Positions 40,434 through 53,744 of a stretch of 64,000 nt of DNA are shown one piece after another. Position 1 is the stretch's first letter. Every line of letters begins with the position of its first letter. The DNA is from Manihot esculenta (taxonomy: Eukaryota; Streptophyta; Magnoliopsida; Malpighiales; Euphorbiaceae). The DNA is taken from the NCBI RefSeq assembly GCF_001659605.2, contig NC_035161.2:33885191-33949190 (forward strand), in the 5' to 3' direction. Under the pieces are notes generated by a model. That model was not told the origin of the DNA. It saw only the letters and a list, made by a program, of their open reading frames with translations, and ran no database searches. The translations under genes were made by a program, and so were the position numbers.

Positions 40434-41979
40434 TAAGGTTTTGAGAATTTCTTATCATTGGTTACTAAAAGATAAATGGTGTTTGTAGAGATTCTAATCC
40501 TTGGTTACTAAAATAGTGTGTGTAGAGATTCTGTCAAAGCATTCATAGTATGCTCTTGTTGACATATGCCAGATTTATAACAGCCTCTTGAAGGAAGATA
40601 TTTGTGTCCCATTTGCAAAAATACACGTCTTTCTTGTCTATGACATGAAGATATCTAATTGGACTGAGCAGTTCAAACCAAAAATTATATATACTTAGAT
40701 AATCACGTATGTACAACTGACGTCTTCTTTACCTTTTTCTCACTGATCTCTCTCAAATTATTCTTATCAATATCAATGCTGATACTGCTTACCTCAAAAC
40801 ACTTTGAGCTTGTACTTTGAAAGGAGAGGCTATCCCATCTCTATATGATTTTTCAAATGAAGGGGTTATATATTGAAGTTCGTTTTTTTATATCTTAGAA
40901 CTTAGAAGGAAAATTAAGTTTATATATATATAATTGAAATAATGATTTTGAAGATATCTCAATTGTGAAAAGAAGGGTTACATTTGTCAAATCATTCAAT
41001 GGGACATGCAACTTCTGATTTTCTTTTTATCACATGAAAATGCCTCAAACCTAGATGAAGATCTTCTCTCTCTTTAAATGTTTTTTAAATTAGCAAAACA
41101 TACTTTTTTAAATTAGCAAATATTGAGATTCAAGATCCTTTCATTTCTTGTTATTTTCAAAACAAAACCCCAAACCTAGATGAAGATCTTCGCTCTCTTT
41201 AAATGTTTTTTTAGTATTAAATGATTTAAATACTAGTGAATAATACATATAAAAAATAATAATTAATGTTATTTTTAAATTCTTAGAGTGATAGATAATA
41301 TAAAACAAAAATATTTTTATAAAATGACAATTATTATGAGATGAAAGTAATATATAATATGAGAAAAAATTATTAAGGACATTATAAAAATAAATTATTT
41401 TTTCCTTTTCTTTAATTTAATCCTATTTTGGTAATGTGTCACATTTAATTTGTTTTATAATTTATAATTACAAATCAATTGATCAGAAATTCCTAGAAAA
41501 CACCAAAGTGAAATCTATAAAATAATTACCATAATCTTGTTATTCTATTAATTATTTTTATAATTTATAATTAGGCGTAAAGAAAACGGCTGTTACGCTG
41601 AATAATTTTTCTAATTCATAACTTGATTTTGAAATTAATTACAATTAATTAGATACCACAAAAAAAAAAAATATCATTTTGAAATTAATCATTAAATTTA
41701 CGTCAATGCTGCACTGAATTGCACATTCTCAAAGTTCATCATGCTTTAATTGCAAATAAAAAGAATCCATAACAAGAAATGCAATTACTCAAAACTTTTA
41801 TACATATCACTATTCTAATATAACGATCGTGGCATACCCCAAACTACCAAGGCAACAAGATAAACTACTCATCTACTCATATCAATGAAAAAACAAAAGA
41901 AAAAAAGAAGCCCTGAAGTGGGGATGCTAGCCATTTCTCATCTTGTAATTTACAGAAGAAAAATAAAAACACCACCATA
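40434..41979. other. Convergent intergenic region with direct repeats
   Basis: Includes a 3' UTR tandem duplication at 40457-40532 and a 41-bp near-perfect direct repeat at 41046-41086 and 41171-41211. AT-rich otherwise. The part next to 41980 is probably 3' UTR of the RING gene. No coding region. Confidence 0.55.
41046..41212. repeat. 41-bp direct repeat pair
   Basis: Two copies of a 41-base segment beginning caaacctagatgaag at 41046 and 41171 differ at one position. The word ttttttaaattagcaaa also occurs twice between them. Confidence 0.85.
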
Positions 41980-43482
41980 TCACAGATCCCTTCTGCACAG
42001 TGGGCAAGAGGCATGCCCAAGAAGCCATTTGTCTATGCAAGGTAGGTGAAACATGTGATGACAATGAGGCAAGCTTCTAACCATCTCTCCAATCTGAAAG
42101 TCCTGTGTACAGAGCAATGTCAATTGTACAAGCCTCTGAAATATGAATGATGATAACTGCCGGAAAATTAAACGTGCAGTACCTGAAGGCAGACAGAACA
42201 AGCCACTCTCTCCCCTGAAGCGTCCATATTGTTATTGCTTGTGATTTTGATCTTGGGGATCTTTTCAACAGAAGCATCAGGTAATCCCTTGGCACCACCT
42301 GTGTCAAAGATGTTCTGAACCTCCTCAAAGCTTGTCTCAACAGCACCCATCTATTTGTACACATTAATGATGTAAGCAAATTACTATTGTGCATGATTAT
42401 TGATATTCATGTATTAATTGCTAGGATAACAAATTACTTGGCTTTGTACTGCACTTAACATGGCTGGACCAATTCGCTCACGTACAAGTCTCCCACTAAG
42501 GAGGCTTGCAATAACATCAATCTGCCACAGTCAAGTTGCCAATTTGATATCAGATTAACGAGGGCACATGAGATTATAGGAGAACATATAAGCACACTAA
42601 CGAGGGGACAGAAGCTAATTTGCTCACCAAGTAGAGGAGACACCCAATCCCAGATTCATCCGACTGCCAAAGAAGAAGAGAAGATTCAAATACTTCAATA
42701 GAGAAAACAGCTCCTGATATGGCTCCAACTGCCGCCCCTCGAACAAACCCACTCTCAGTTTCTTGGCCTATCAAAGCTCCAGTCATGGCTCCTAACAAGG
42801 TGCCCACTGCAGACAATAAAGTCAATTCCTTTAGCACAAATGATCAAAGACAACAAATGCTTTTTACTTATTAAAAACAAAAAATAATGAAAGAAAGAGA
42901 ACTGCAAAGGGAATGAAGGCTGAAATCTTTAATTCCAAGGAACCCAACAAGATCACTTATAATAGTACACGTTTGCTGAAGATGGATAAAAAGATAATGA
43001 TCCCAATCTTTTTTGGATAAAATGGAAATGTTTCCAAACACAATTGTAACCCTACAAGACAATTATATCCATATCATTTGTCTCTTTAAAAAGACATATC
43101 AAGCCTGGAATTAAAACAGCACATGGAACATAAAGATACATCAAATCTCAACAAAGAAAATAATTCAAGAGAAACACCAAATTAGAACCCACATCTGAGA
43201 ACACTAAACGGATCCAAGCATCAAAATCCCATTCAATTAAGAAATACACAAATTTCATTAAAAAGAAGAATTCCGAAGAACATCCACACAATGTCAAAGA
43301 AAACTCAGAATAAAGAAATAATACAAACCTAAAGCAAAGAAGAAGGTAAAGATCGCAGAGAAAAAGTTCCCAATGATTGCAGAAACCGCGAAATTGCAAA
43401 TATCTTTAACCTTTTCAACAAAATCTCCAAATGAAGACAATGAAGGCATATAAAACCTAGATGGGTATGGATAAAAATCCAT
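41980..43482 (-). CDS. RING-H2 E3 ubiquitin ligase, NEP1-interacting protein (NIP)-like
   Basis: Membrane RING-H2 protein of the NIP1/NIP2 type. Family members bind chloroplast RNA polymerase RpoTmp or related partners at membranes and act as E3 ligases. Exons on the minus strand: 43329-43482, 42628-42806, 42438-42521, 42183-42350, 41980-42102; 708 nt, 235 aa, phases close. Seen: hydrophobic segment [20 protein letters not shown] (about residues 31-50); Gly/Ala-rich second segment [13 protein letters not shown] and [17 protein letters not shown]; and C-terminal RING-H2 with ligands Cys190, Cys193, Cys209, His211, His214, Cys217, Cys228, Cys231, ending CPLCRRDL. All eight zinc ligands are present. 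Length fits NIP proteins (about 230 aa). A TATA-like box and a young poly-T insertion lie upstream. Confidence 0.93.
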
Positions 43483-43565
43483 CTTTTTGGCCTCCAATTG
43501 TAGAAAACAGAAGATTCTGTTGAAGGGTGCCGTTGATCTACAGAGATTGGGTTTTAAACAACGAC

Positions 43566-43575
43566 TTATATATAA
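43566..43575 (-). promoter_or_regulatory. TATA box of the RING-H2 gene
   Basis: The minus strand reads gttatatataa 84-93 bp before the ATG, at a plausible spacing. Confidence 0.45.
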
Positions 43576-43601
43576 CAAAAGGAGAGAGGTGGTGGGTTTA
43601 C

Positions 43602-43663
43602 TATTGGGTATGCTTTTTTTTTTTTTTTTTTTTTTTTTTGACAAAGTATTATTGGGTATGCTT
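43602..43663. mobile_element. Minimal poly-T insertion with 14-bp target-site duplication
   Basis: tattgggtatgctt occurs at 43602-43615 and again at 43650-43663. Between the copies lie 34 bases: a run of T followed by gacaaagtat. This is what a LINE-mediated insertion truncated almost to its poly-A tail (minus strand) would leave, in the promoter of the RING-H2 gene. Confidence 0.65.
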
Positions 43664-46600
43664 AGGCCTTAAGAGAAACGAAATAAAATAATAAAATAAT
43701 TATAATTATAAATTAATAAAAAAGAACCCATCATCATTCATCAACAACCTCGCATTTAAAGCTTCTTATATTTTTCTTCTGACACAACTTTCTCTATCTA
43801 CCTGGTTGCTTTGAAACATCATGTCTCTTTTTCTGTTCTCTCTCTTTTTCTCTCGACCAAGAAAATCTTTTCTTGTTTTTTTTTTCTGAGAATGACCAAG
43901 AAAATCTTAAATCTTAAGTAATAGATAGTAATTTTAGAAGAGACAGGGAAATGATGAAAACCTTCATAATCTGACAAATCGATGGATGGAACATGGGCAT
44001 AGAAATTTTTCTTTGAGAGATCGTATACACATATATAAACTTGAAGTTGATTTAATTAATTAAATTATCTTATTTTAAATATATTAACAACTTATCAGTT
44101 ATTTATAAATATTTTAATTAAATATATAATTATTTAAAATTTTAAATAATTTATAAGTAATTAGTGTAATTTTCATAAGTTAAATATTCTCTAACTTGTA
44201 TTTAATTTTAAAATAAAATACTAATTAAAATTTAATTTATAGATATAAAAGTTTTGAATAATTAATTTAATTAAATTTTTATATTTTCCTATGACAACTA
44301 AATAATTTGAATGTTTTAATTTTATTTCTAAAATAATTTATTTCACATTGCATTTGGATATTCTCAATTTCTCGTGTCTTAATTATACATTTTTAATTTT
44401 TAATTTTTTTTAAAAACATTTATAATAATTAACATTTTATCACATTTTTTAAAATTATTTTAAAAAGTTTTTAAAAATGAGAACCTCATTTTTCAATACA
44501 ACAGTATTTTACGTTTTTCTGAATCATGCATCATTAAATCTATAAAACTTTAGTTTAAAAATATTAAAAATTATTTAACAGCATATATAATCATAAGTTT
44601 ATTAACAATATTAATTTTAAAATATTAAAAATTATAATTTTTTTAAAATATATTATAATTAAAAAGCACCAACAAAGAATATTCTCAAGGCAACAAGTTT
44701 TTTAAAAACTTCAAAGTCTATTTGGAGACAATTATTATATATTATATATACATAATTTATTCTCAAGTCAAAGAATGTTAGGTAGAGATGGGTTGAGAGA
44801 TTTATTCTACTCTTCTTGCCATTGGGATTTTCATACTCCTCCCATTTCTCAAGTACCTTAAAAAGAAAAACCTCTATGCTAAGAAAAGTCCAACAAATTT
44901 TGAAAAAAGGATATATATAGATTATTTTAGAACTTATTACTTGAAATAATATCATTAATTTTAATTTTAATTTGAAGTGAAATTCCAATTCTCTCCACTA
45001 TTGCATCAACTTGTTATTCATAAAAAAAAAATATTGGCTCCCTTACATTAATTCATATTTGATAAAATTAATTATTAAGTCATGATGAATTGAGATTTGA
45101 AGGCCACTAAACAAAACAGATTCGATTCGGCTACTAAATAGAAGTAAATGTAGAAAACAAATGAGAGTTAATAAAACATTTTTCTTGAGAGAATAATGAT
45201 GTTGAAATTAGTAATTTAAGAATATTTTAAACTTAAATTAAATTAATGGTATATATATTACTGGGTATGATCCCACACATTATTAAAGATCGGTTTTGAA
45301 TGCGATGGAATCAACCGCTAGTTCGATTATTTGATAGAAAAAAATCACTTTAATATTGGAATATTTTTTATAGACATGTTAGGCAATTTATTAATAATAG
45401 ACGATGAATAAAAAATATAGAATAATTTAGTCATATCTATTTATCGCATGCATCATATCAATTTAATTTATTGCATACATATTTATAACCTTAAGATATA
45501 TTCAGAATAAAATTAATTTATAGAAAATCAACATTTTATTATGGTTTTCTTTCGGTTTATTCAATTTATATCTCGATTAATAAGGTACGACAGACTGTAA
45601 ACACGTGTTTCAATGAAATGGGAGTATTATACTTTATACTATATCAATTTACATATTTTTTAAAAAAAAAATCAATTTAAACTAAAGTATACATCACATC
45701 AAACAATAGCACATCACATGATTTATACATGGGCATGAAGTTGCAGTTGCAAATTGAGTAATTAAATCCCTCGTGACAGAATATCTAGTATTAATAGTTA
45801 TGCAGTCTCTGAAGACGCAAGTAATCTCATTTTCTGCTAATTACTTAAAAATGAATATTAGAGAAGAGCTATCTCATTTTTAATATAAAATAGTAATTAC
45901 CTATATTCAAGGGAATATCTACTTGCAATTTTTTCAATACAAAGTTGAAGTTACAAGCAGCCTCGAAAAGTTCACTACACCTAAAAATTTAATATTCAAT
46001 TGCGTATAAAAAATATTATGATTTCATTTTTAAAGTCATTAAGTCAAGTTTAATTAATCAATTACTTAATAATTATATGAAAATCACTGTATTATACTTA
46101 AATAGAATATAAAACTTCCAAACTATGTGTTAATTAATTGTGAGTATATGTAATTCATTGATTTGGTTTTGGAATTTACCATTTGGGTCACCCAATAATT
46201 AAGAATGAAGTACAGATTAAGATTATTGATAAAGTACATTACTTGAGAAAGTTGAACTAGAGATTTTGTAGTTCAATATGCTAGGCAGCTTTTGACATTT
46301 AAAATTTAGTAAAATGTCTAAATTTGCTTTTAAATTATACAGTAAAATTAAAAAATATTAATTTTATCTTTTATCTAAATTTGCCTTGATCAGTGAGTGA
46401 GCTAAATAAGGACCAATAATGCCATGGTTTGCTACCTTTATCATATAAAGACAGAGATTTATTGCATTATGGATTCACCTTTTTGGTGAGATTCACGAAT
46501 TATTAAGACAATAAATAAACATAAACCAAAAAAGACAATATGATTATTGGTTTAGTAGGCAATAACAGTGTAATTCTGTGGGTTTAAATCTTTTTGCTTA

Positions 46601-48135
46601 ACTGTTGAGCAAACACAACTCTCACGTTTAGTTTTTTATATTTGAAATTTATATTTTCAAATTATTTAATTAAAAATTTTGAGTTTATTTATTAATTAAA
46701 TAAACGTAAAATTATATGCAGCTGGAGTAATAAAAAGTGTAAATCTTATCATAAAAAAAATTAATGATTTAAAATCTCGATTAATTCTTTAACTTTGTTC
46801 GAAAGATAAAATATAAATATGATAGTGATTGAAAAATTTTTAAATAGACTTAATTTTATTAAGAATTCAAAAAATATTAAAATAAATTTCACCTATGATA
46901 AGACCCACTCATTGAGGATCTCTTAATTTATGATGGTGTCATAATTCATCAGCAACCTAGACTTTTTTTAAGTGAGTTTTGTGGAGAAAAGTAAATGTAA
47001 ATTGTAAGTACAAGTAATATGTAAATAAATAAATAAGCTTTATTTCAGGACATTGTAAATGGGCCCCAAGCTCAGTGTGAAGAGAGACTCATACTTGAGC
47101 CCAACCTATCACTCCTGTTTATAAACGACAATATCATGATTTTATTAATTTAATTCATAATTATCATTCCTGCAAGTAGTTTTACCAGAATGCCTCCTTA
47201 AAAATGCTCGCTTTTTTTGGCCAGTATGCGAGTTAAAAATGGACAACCAAGAGGAGAAAGCTGTCGTCTTCCACATAAATTTATTAATTAATGGATAAAA
47301 CAAATACCGGAAATTCATTATTGGACAAGGCAAATATAAACTCAGTTACAAAATCAGGAAATAAGTGTTTCTATATCAGCAATTCAATGTTCAATCTAAT
47401 GCTGCTGTAACCACAAATAAAACTATCCAATGAAAAGGCTCCCAACAGTGAAATATCAAAATTTATGCTCAGCTGTATACAAGAAGAAGATTACACATAC
47501 ACTTGGCGCCTGTTAGTGCTTCAGCTTCCTCTCAGGGGGAGAAGGGGGGACATCTTACAATTCAGATGTTTAGTCATACAATTAACTGCACAAAATGAAA
47601 AGCAGTGGTGATAAGGGATCAAATTATGATTTTTTGCAGTCCCACTGCACAGGCAGAAAACTACAAGCACAATGCTTTAAGCAATAAGAACAAGATGCAT
47701 ATAAGTGGAGGCTTCTGGGCTTGATTGTCCAGGAGAGCTTTTGACTTGTGAAGGAAAATTTGTTACTGAACTATATTAAGCTAGCTTCACAAATTATGCA
47801 GCAAAACTTACCTCCATATATCCACAGTGATTCTTAGTTTCAAGTGTTACAGCTCGTATAGTTTAAAAGGAGAGAATGAATTCACAAGAAACTAAAACAC
47901 AAAATATAGCATAACCAAAAGAATCTGTCAATAAAATGTCAATACTCAGTAGTCTCACAACTACTAACATTCTTCCTCCTTACTGCAAGTTTCAACACTT
48001 GAGCAAAAACAGATTTTGGTTGCCAATCAGTATAAGTAATGTAGTCACTAATAATAATAATAATAAAATAACTGTGCAAAATAAGATTGCTAATTATCTA
48101 TTTTGGGTACTGATAATCACCTTTAAGACTGTAGT

Positions 48136-50918
48136 TCAGACTTTGTACTCATTCACACGAATCCACTTGGTGGCTGACCACTTATTCCCTTTAATCACTG
48201 GGCAACCGCCTGAAGGGAAGGAAAAAATATCAACTCATCAATCTTTTAAAGATTAGATAACTAAATTGAGCAAGCAAATGAACCTCTAGCTGCATAAAGC
48301 ATTTCTTCTCATTTAATAATGCACGTCTATGCTCAGGGACAATAGCAAGTAAACCACTGAAATCTAACCAATAAAGATTACTAGTTAGTAACTGCACTAA
48401 CCATGCAGACTTGAAGGGTCCACAGAAGCATCAGGTTTCATGCTCCAGAAAAGCAATGCATCGCCCATCTTTGGTTTAACAGAAAGCCCTCCTTTTCCAC
48501 ATTCAGACAATTCATTCCACCAAGGCACAGCACTGTAGTTCCCTTTGGCAGAAGGAAATACTGTCTCACCACCTTCTTCAACATCTGAGCTGCATACAAT
48601 AGAGAAAAATAAAATTTTACCAAACAGAAAAAGAAAAGAAAAAAACAAATACTCCCTCTGTCCTATAAATTTTGTCCACCTTTACTATTTTTGTTGTCCC
48701 AGAATTGTTGTCCACTTTCCTTTTTCATATATAATTAACATATAAATTGACTATTATAACCCTAATTAATTTGATCTTATTTCAAGAATAACCTCTCATT
48801 AATTGTCAAAATATCTCTTAGCATTTAATAAAATTTAATATTTTTAAGAGGGAAATAATTGAAAAATAAATAAAAGAAGTTATCTTTCTTAATCTGTGTG
48901 AAAAAATAAAGTGGAAAAAAATTATAGGATGAAGAAGGTACATCGGAAAAGAGAACATTTTCACTTACAGATACATAAGAACAGTTGCTATGCGTTGACC
49001 CCCATTCTTGGTATTGAACTCATCCATAAAGTAGTCAAAATGAGGCTCATATTTTTGCCCTACTTCATAGTGAAGAACTTGGAGTCCTTCCCCTTGTTCT
49101 GTACATGAAAATAAACATCATAATTCATCTAAATCATAATGAAAAACAGAAAGTACAAGAAAATGTAGCCTTTGAATGGGCTCTTAATTTCTAGACTTAT
49201 AAAATCCTTGCTTTCTTGCTTAAAGATTTGTTAAAATGAAGTCAAATATATTATATCTGAGTACTTGAATTGAAATTAATCAACTATGGTTAACTCCAAT
49301 TTCGAGGCATGATCAATCTTATTTCATCTTTCATTTGATGACCATGGCACCAAATAAAAAGGTGGGAGCAGGTGTTTGTTGCTCTTATGCGGATGCTGAA
49401 AACTGACCATTTTCTCCTCAGCTCCAAAGATGAGCAATTAATATTACAGTTAGCAGCACATATACCTGCTCAGTTCTACAAGAAGGTCATATGCATCTTG
49501 TCACCTTTTCAGTTTACAAAATTATAATTGCGTACTTAAAATTCATAAATCACCACCCAAAAACAAGATCGATTTAAAGCAAAAATAAAATAAAATAATA
49601 TAAAGAAGTTGGGGATAGTAATCAAAGTTGACCACAAATAAAGAATATTTTAAGTGCTAAAAATAAAATAAAATAAAGAACGGGAGTAGGAGGGAGACAT
49701 GCAGCAAAAAAGAAAGGAATTTATTGGGGAACAATTATGTGCAGTTAAAAGATCAGAAACAAACTCAAACTGCATACCTACAGGTATGAAGGTGAAATCA
49801 GCAATCCTCTTCTCAATTTCCCTGATCTTTTTGTCACGACCTCTGGGAAGGAATGTGCCAGAGCTTGTTCGCACCCTGCAAATCAATAATTTGGAATATA
49901 AGCTAGATTATGAATAGAAGATTATTGGAAATATCCATCCACCATATTGAACATAGGTGGTATACTACAGGAAAAAGAAAAAAAAAAAAAAGATGAAAAA
50001 CCTCACCGGCTATCTTTACTCTTTCCTGTTTCACTGTCAACAACTGTAGATTTTTGCATATGAGGCTTGGCAAGAGAGATCAAATAATCACATTCCTCTT
50101 CGCTCTGCCCAATGTAATCATCCAAATTTCAGTGGCTGCTATAGATGGCATCACTTGACTAAGCATTAAATCTAAGATAAGAATCAAAAATGCTAATGGA
50201 AAACATTTCAACCATGAAGACAAACTTGGGAGTAATACAGGCTTAAACTACGAAAGCAACATATAAAACAGAAGACTCGATCATTTCCAAATTTCTTCAT
50301 AATTCAACCTTTCAGAACTGCATCCATATTTAGACGAATTTCTCTACTGCCAAGTTAACTGCGGATGACATTATTTTAAAAAAATGCGTGTGTCTGAACT
50401 CCGAAGTTTAACTAAATAAAAAATCCCATTAAACCACATTGAATATGGCATGTTTTTGCCAATCCCAGAACATAGAAGAATTCAAAACTCAATTGAAACA
50501 GGTAATCCCAAGTCATAAATTCAGTAGAAAATACGAAGGAAAAAAAAAAACTAACCAAAAAATTATGATAGATAAAAGCCCGAGGTTCCCACGAGATCAC
50601 CTCCACCCACTGCTCCCGTTTACCATCATCTCCCTCGATTCTGCAAATATACACAATCAAATAAAAACGAGATCCAATTCCAATGCAACACAACTAAACC
50701 TAACATTAGAGCACAATATCTTACCTGTCCACTTTATTATGGACGATGGTGCTCAGATCGTTGGCTTTGCGAGAGGGATCACCGGAATTGCTAGGAATAG
50801 ATAGAATTCCGAGGGCGAGAAGTATGAGAATGACGAATGTGAACATGAGGAGCACAGTCAAAATCATCGTCGACGATGATTTTCGAGCTGGAAGGCGAGA
50901 GTGTCTACCTTTCGCCAT
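48136..50918 (-). CDS. Prolyl 4-hydroxylase (type II membrane protein)
   Basis: 2-oxoglutarate/Fe(II) dioxygenase that hydroxylates proline in cell-wall glycoproteins such as extensins and AGPs, in the ER/Golgi. Seven exons on the minus strand: 50725-50918, 50556-50640, 50007-50104, 49778-49875, 48969-49098, 48402-48589, 48136-48209; 867 nt, 288 aa, phases close. Seen: Met start MAKGRHSRLPARK; single membrane anchor at about residues 18-39 (ILTVLLMFTFVILILLALGI); WEPRAFIYHNFLSEEECDYL; VRTSSGTFLPRGRD; Fe ligands His178 and Asp180 in EPHFDYF; YLSDVEEGGETVFP; distal Fe ligand His264; and 2-oxoglutarate Lys274, exactly ten residues later, as in the family. The C-terminus is KWIRVNEYKV. An upstream in-frame ATG at 51026 would add an unlikely leader; the chosen start matches family N-termini. 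Intron 5 holds a Stowaway-like MITE. Confidence 0.95.
48650..48940. mobile_element. Stowaway-like MITE in a prolyl hydroxylase intron
   Basis: A 287-bp element (48652-48938) is bounded by TA on both sides. It begins ctccctctgtcctataaat, the classic Stowaway (Tc1/mariner) terminus, and its other end, reversed, reads ccttcttcatcctataatt, an imperfect inverted repeat of about 30 bases. The interior is AT-rich and non-coding. It lies inside the intron between exons 48969-49098 and 48402-48589. Confidence 0.8.
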
Positions 50919-52012
50919 TGCTTTGATCGAGCTTCGAAGATCCAAATTCGAAAAATAAAACCTAAACAGATCGACCTTTGACGGAACGAGAGAGATCAGA
51001 GATCGAATATGAGAATTAGAAAGCAAGATCTAGAGGACTCTGTATCCCGGACGCGCTTTTTATGTAATTAATTTGCTTTTAAGAATATAAATCTTTTTTT
51101 TTAAATTATTTTTGAGGTATTTAAAAGTAGGATAATTGGTAGTATAATAGCTAATATTTATCAAAATTTATAATTCAGTCTCTATTTTTCTTAACAATAA
51201 ATAATTTAGTTATTAATTTTATTTTATTAATAAACTAAATTTTTTATTAAATTATAGTTAATCAATTATAAATTAATAAAATTAATTTAAATTAAAAAAA
51301 TTAAATTATTATAAATTTTAAAATTTTAAAAATATTTTTTTATCATAGTAAAGAAATTAGGCCATCTAAGCTTTTCGACCATTAAAATCTTGTTAACACA
51401 TTTTTGTTTCAACATTTAAATTAAAGTATATAAAATATTTTTTTAAATATTTTTCACATGTATACTATTTTCTATAAAGTAATCAAAACCTCAATATCAT
51501 AATGGTTTTTAAATGTTTTTAATTAGTTCCGTAATTTTTAATATTTAATTCACTGATTATTATTTACAATGAAATTAAAATTTTAAATTTTAATATTTCA
51601 CATTATGAGGTATCTAATTCATCTCATTTCTTACCTGTTTTTTATAATAATATATGTTTTATTTAATACTTCATCTCACCCTAAAATAGAGATGCTATCT
51701 CCTTTGCTAATATAAACAAAAGAGCAGTTAGAGACTTGTTCAAAAGAAAATTAGGCAGACAGAGGACCACTTTATATATATTTGAGCAAAGACTTCTTAG
51801 AAAGTTCCTTCCAGATAAGCATGACAACTAAGAAGCTGATAAAGCGTTTGACTTAGCTCTCTAAACATGCGAGATAAAGGGAAAATTCTTGATAAAACAT
51901 GAATCTAACATATGTAGGCTAGTTTCAAATGTTACAAGGAACCACACTTATTTAGAGGCAATGCATCTCCAAAAGAAAAAGGAACTACAATGCATAGAAA
52001 CAATTTTCCTTT
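50919..52012. other. Intergenic region upstream of the prolyl hydroxylase gene
   Basis: 50919-51050 is the likely leader and promoter of the hydroxylase. 51060-51700 is very AT-rich. 51700-52012 is moderate in composition with no gene. Confidence 0.5.
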
Positions 52013-52229
52013 AGAAAAATTATTTTTTAGTCCCTAAAATTTAACATAATTAACATTTCTATCCCTCTATTTTGATAACCCAATACTTAAATCCCTTATT
52101 TTATTTTCCATCCGAATTCGTAGTCCTTCCGTCCTGTTTGGTCAAAGAGTCTAATGTGAGAGGTGAGATTTTTTACCAAAAATGCTCTTAATGAACTTGT
52201 TAAAACACCTTTCATTCCAGCAATCCATC

Positions 52230-52500
52230 CATCCTTTTCTCTCTCATATATTTTTTATTTCTTTTTGGCCATGGTTGATTCTCCTTTTTTTTTCTCTTTT
52301 CCATCTTTATTATCACTCATATCTTTTTACTCTCTCGTATCTTTCTTCTCCCTCGTATCTTTCTTCTCCCTCATATCTTCTCTATTTCCTTTCGGCCATT
52401 GTTGATTCTCTTTTTTTTTTCTCATTTCCATCTTTCTTCTTTCTCACATCTTCTCTATCTTTCTACTCTCTCATATCTTTCTTCTTCCTCACATGCTAGA
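52230..52500. repeat. C/T-rich segment with internal tandem duplication
   Basis: Within the TIR element, a block starting near ggccatggttgattctc (52268) is repeated in diverged form from ggccattgttgattctc (52393). A unit close to tctttcttctccctc repeats several times between. Confidence 0.7.
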
Positions 52501-53744
52501 GAAGGTAATAGAAAATATTGTAAAGATGAACAATGATTTGAAGAAAATGAAGGAAGAACAAAGAGTTACTATAAATGAGATTGCAAATATTTGGGGGATT
52601 ATGTGCCAATTGAGAACAATTTATATTGTTTTGATTTTTGTTGTAGTTGGAGTAGAAATGAAAGTAATTTGAAATAAAAATTACCTTTTTTACTGTAAAT
52701 ATATATTTTAAATTTACAGTAGTACGATACACTAAAGTGTTTGAATATTTAATTTTATAATGACGTAGGTGTTTAAAAAACTAAATATATGAGGACTAAA
52801 GTGTCTGCAAATTTAAAGATATGAGGATTATAGTGTTTAAATATTTAAATGTATGGAGACTATAATATTGTGAACTTTTAGTTAATTAAGTGACAGTATA
52901 TATTATTTTGTTACAAAATACTTTATCCTTATTCACATATAAAAATGTTATAAAAAAGTAACCAACAAGAAATGTAAATGTATACGCAGGATGTGAAAAA
53001 AACTGAATATTCATTCATATAAAAGTTTGATCATTTGAATGACAACATTAGCACTGATCAAGTCCATTACATTACAAATAAATTTTTTTTCATTACATGA
53101 CAAAATATATACAAAAAATCTATCTAAATTCTCCAAAATTGTCCAAAATAGCTTTACAATATCTGCATATCTGAAATGACCAATATTTATCCAAAATAGC
53201 TGCATATCAAAAAATCTCAAGAAGACCAATACATGTTTATTAAAACCTGCAAATGAAATTTGTAAAAAAAAAAAAAAAAATCAAAAGCTGCACGCTGATT
53301 ATGTCCAAAAAATTACAATTTCTCCAATTTGGACTAAGTTAAAACTCACCAAATCTGTAAAAAAAAAAAAAAAAAAAAAAAAACATGTTGCACATCTAAT
53401 ATATCCAACAAAAAACTCATAACTTGCGCACCTCTCAGATTTATCCATTGTTATCTGCAAAAATAAAAAGGAAATTACAAAATTAATTCCCAAATCATTA
53501 AACCCATTATCTTAACGGTAAACCCTAGAAAAACCAATAAATAAAAAATTATTTATTGTAACTCAAAAAATCTAAACAATAAAGCAACAAATTTTTCTTC
53601 ACCATAAAAGAAAAGGGATTTTCGTACCTTTGAAATGGACCACGATTTCGTTTTCTTCTGCTCATATGAACACTGACTCCACCTTCAGAATATGGTGGGT
53701 TCAGTGTTTCTCGAGAAAATTAAGGAAATAAGGAATAATGGGAC

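Larger units (their letters stand above)
43483..48135. other. Long AT-rich intergenic region
   Basis: No gene seen in 4.6 kb. 43566-43575 is TATA-like for the RING gene. 43602-43663 is a poly-T insertion with a target duplication. 44030-47100 is AT-rich with no coding frame. From about 47340 to 48135 the sequence is less AT-rich and is likely the 3' UTR and downstream flank of the prolyl hydroxylase gene; (AAT)n occurs near 48048-48064. Confidence 0.5.

Noticed and set aside
53631..53676. Minus-strand MSRRKRNRGPFQ start followed by a possible donor, as a GRF zinc-finger first exon
   Set aside because: I could not find the zinc-finger core exon downstream; the link to the coiled-coil fragment is on the other strand.
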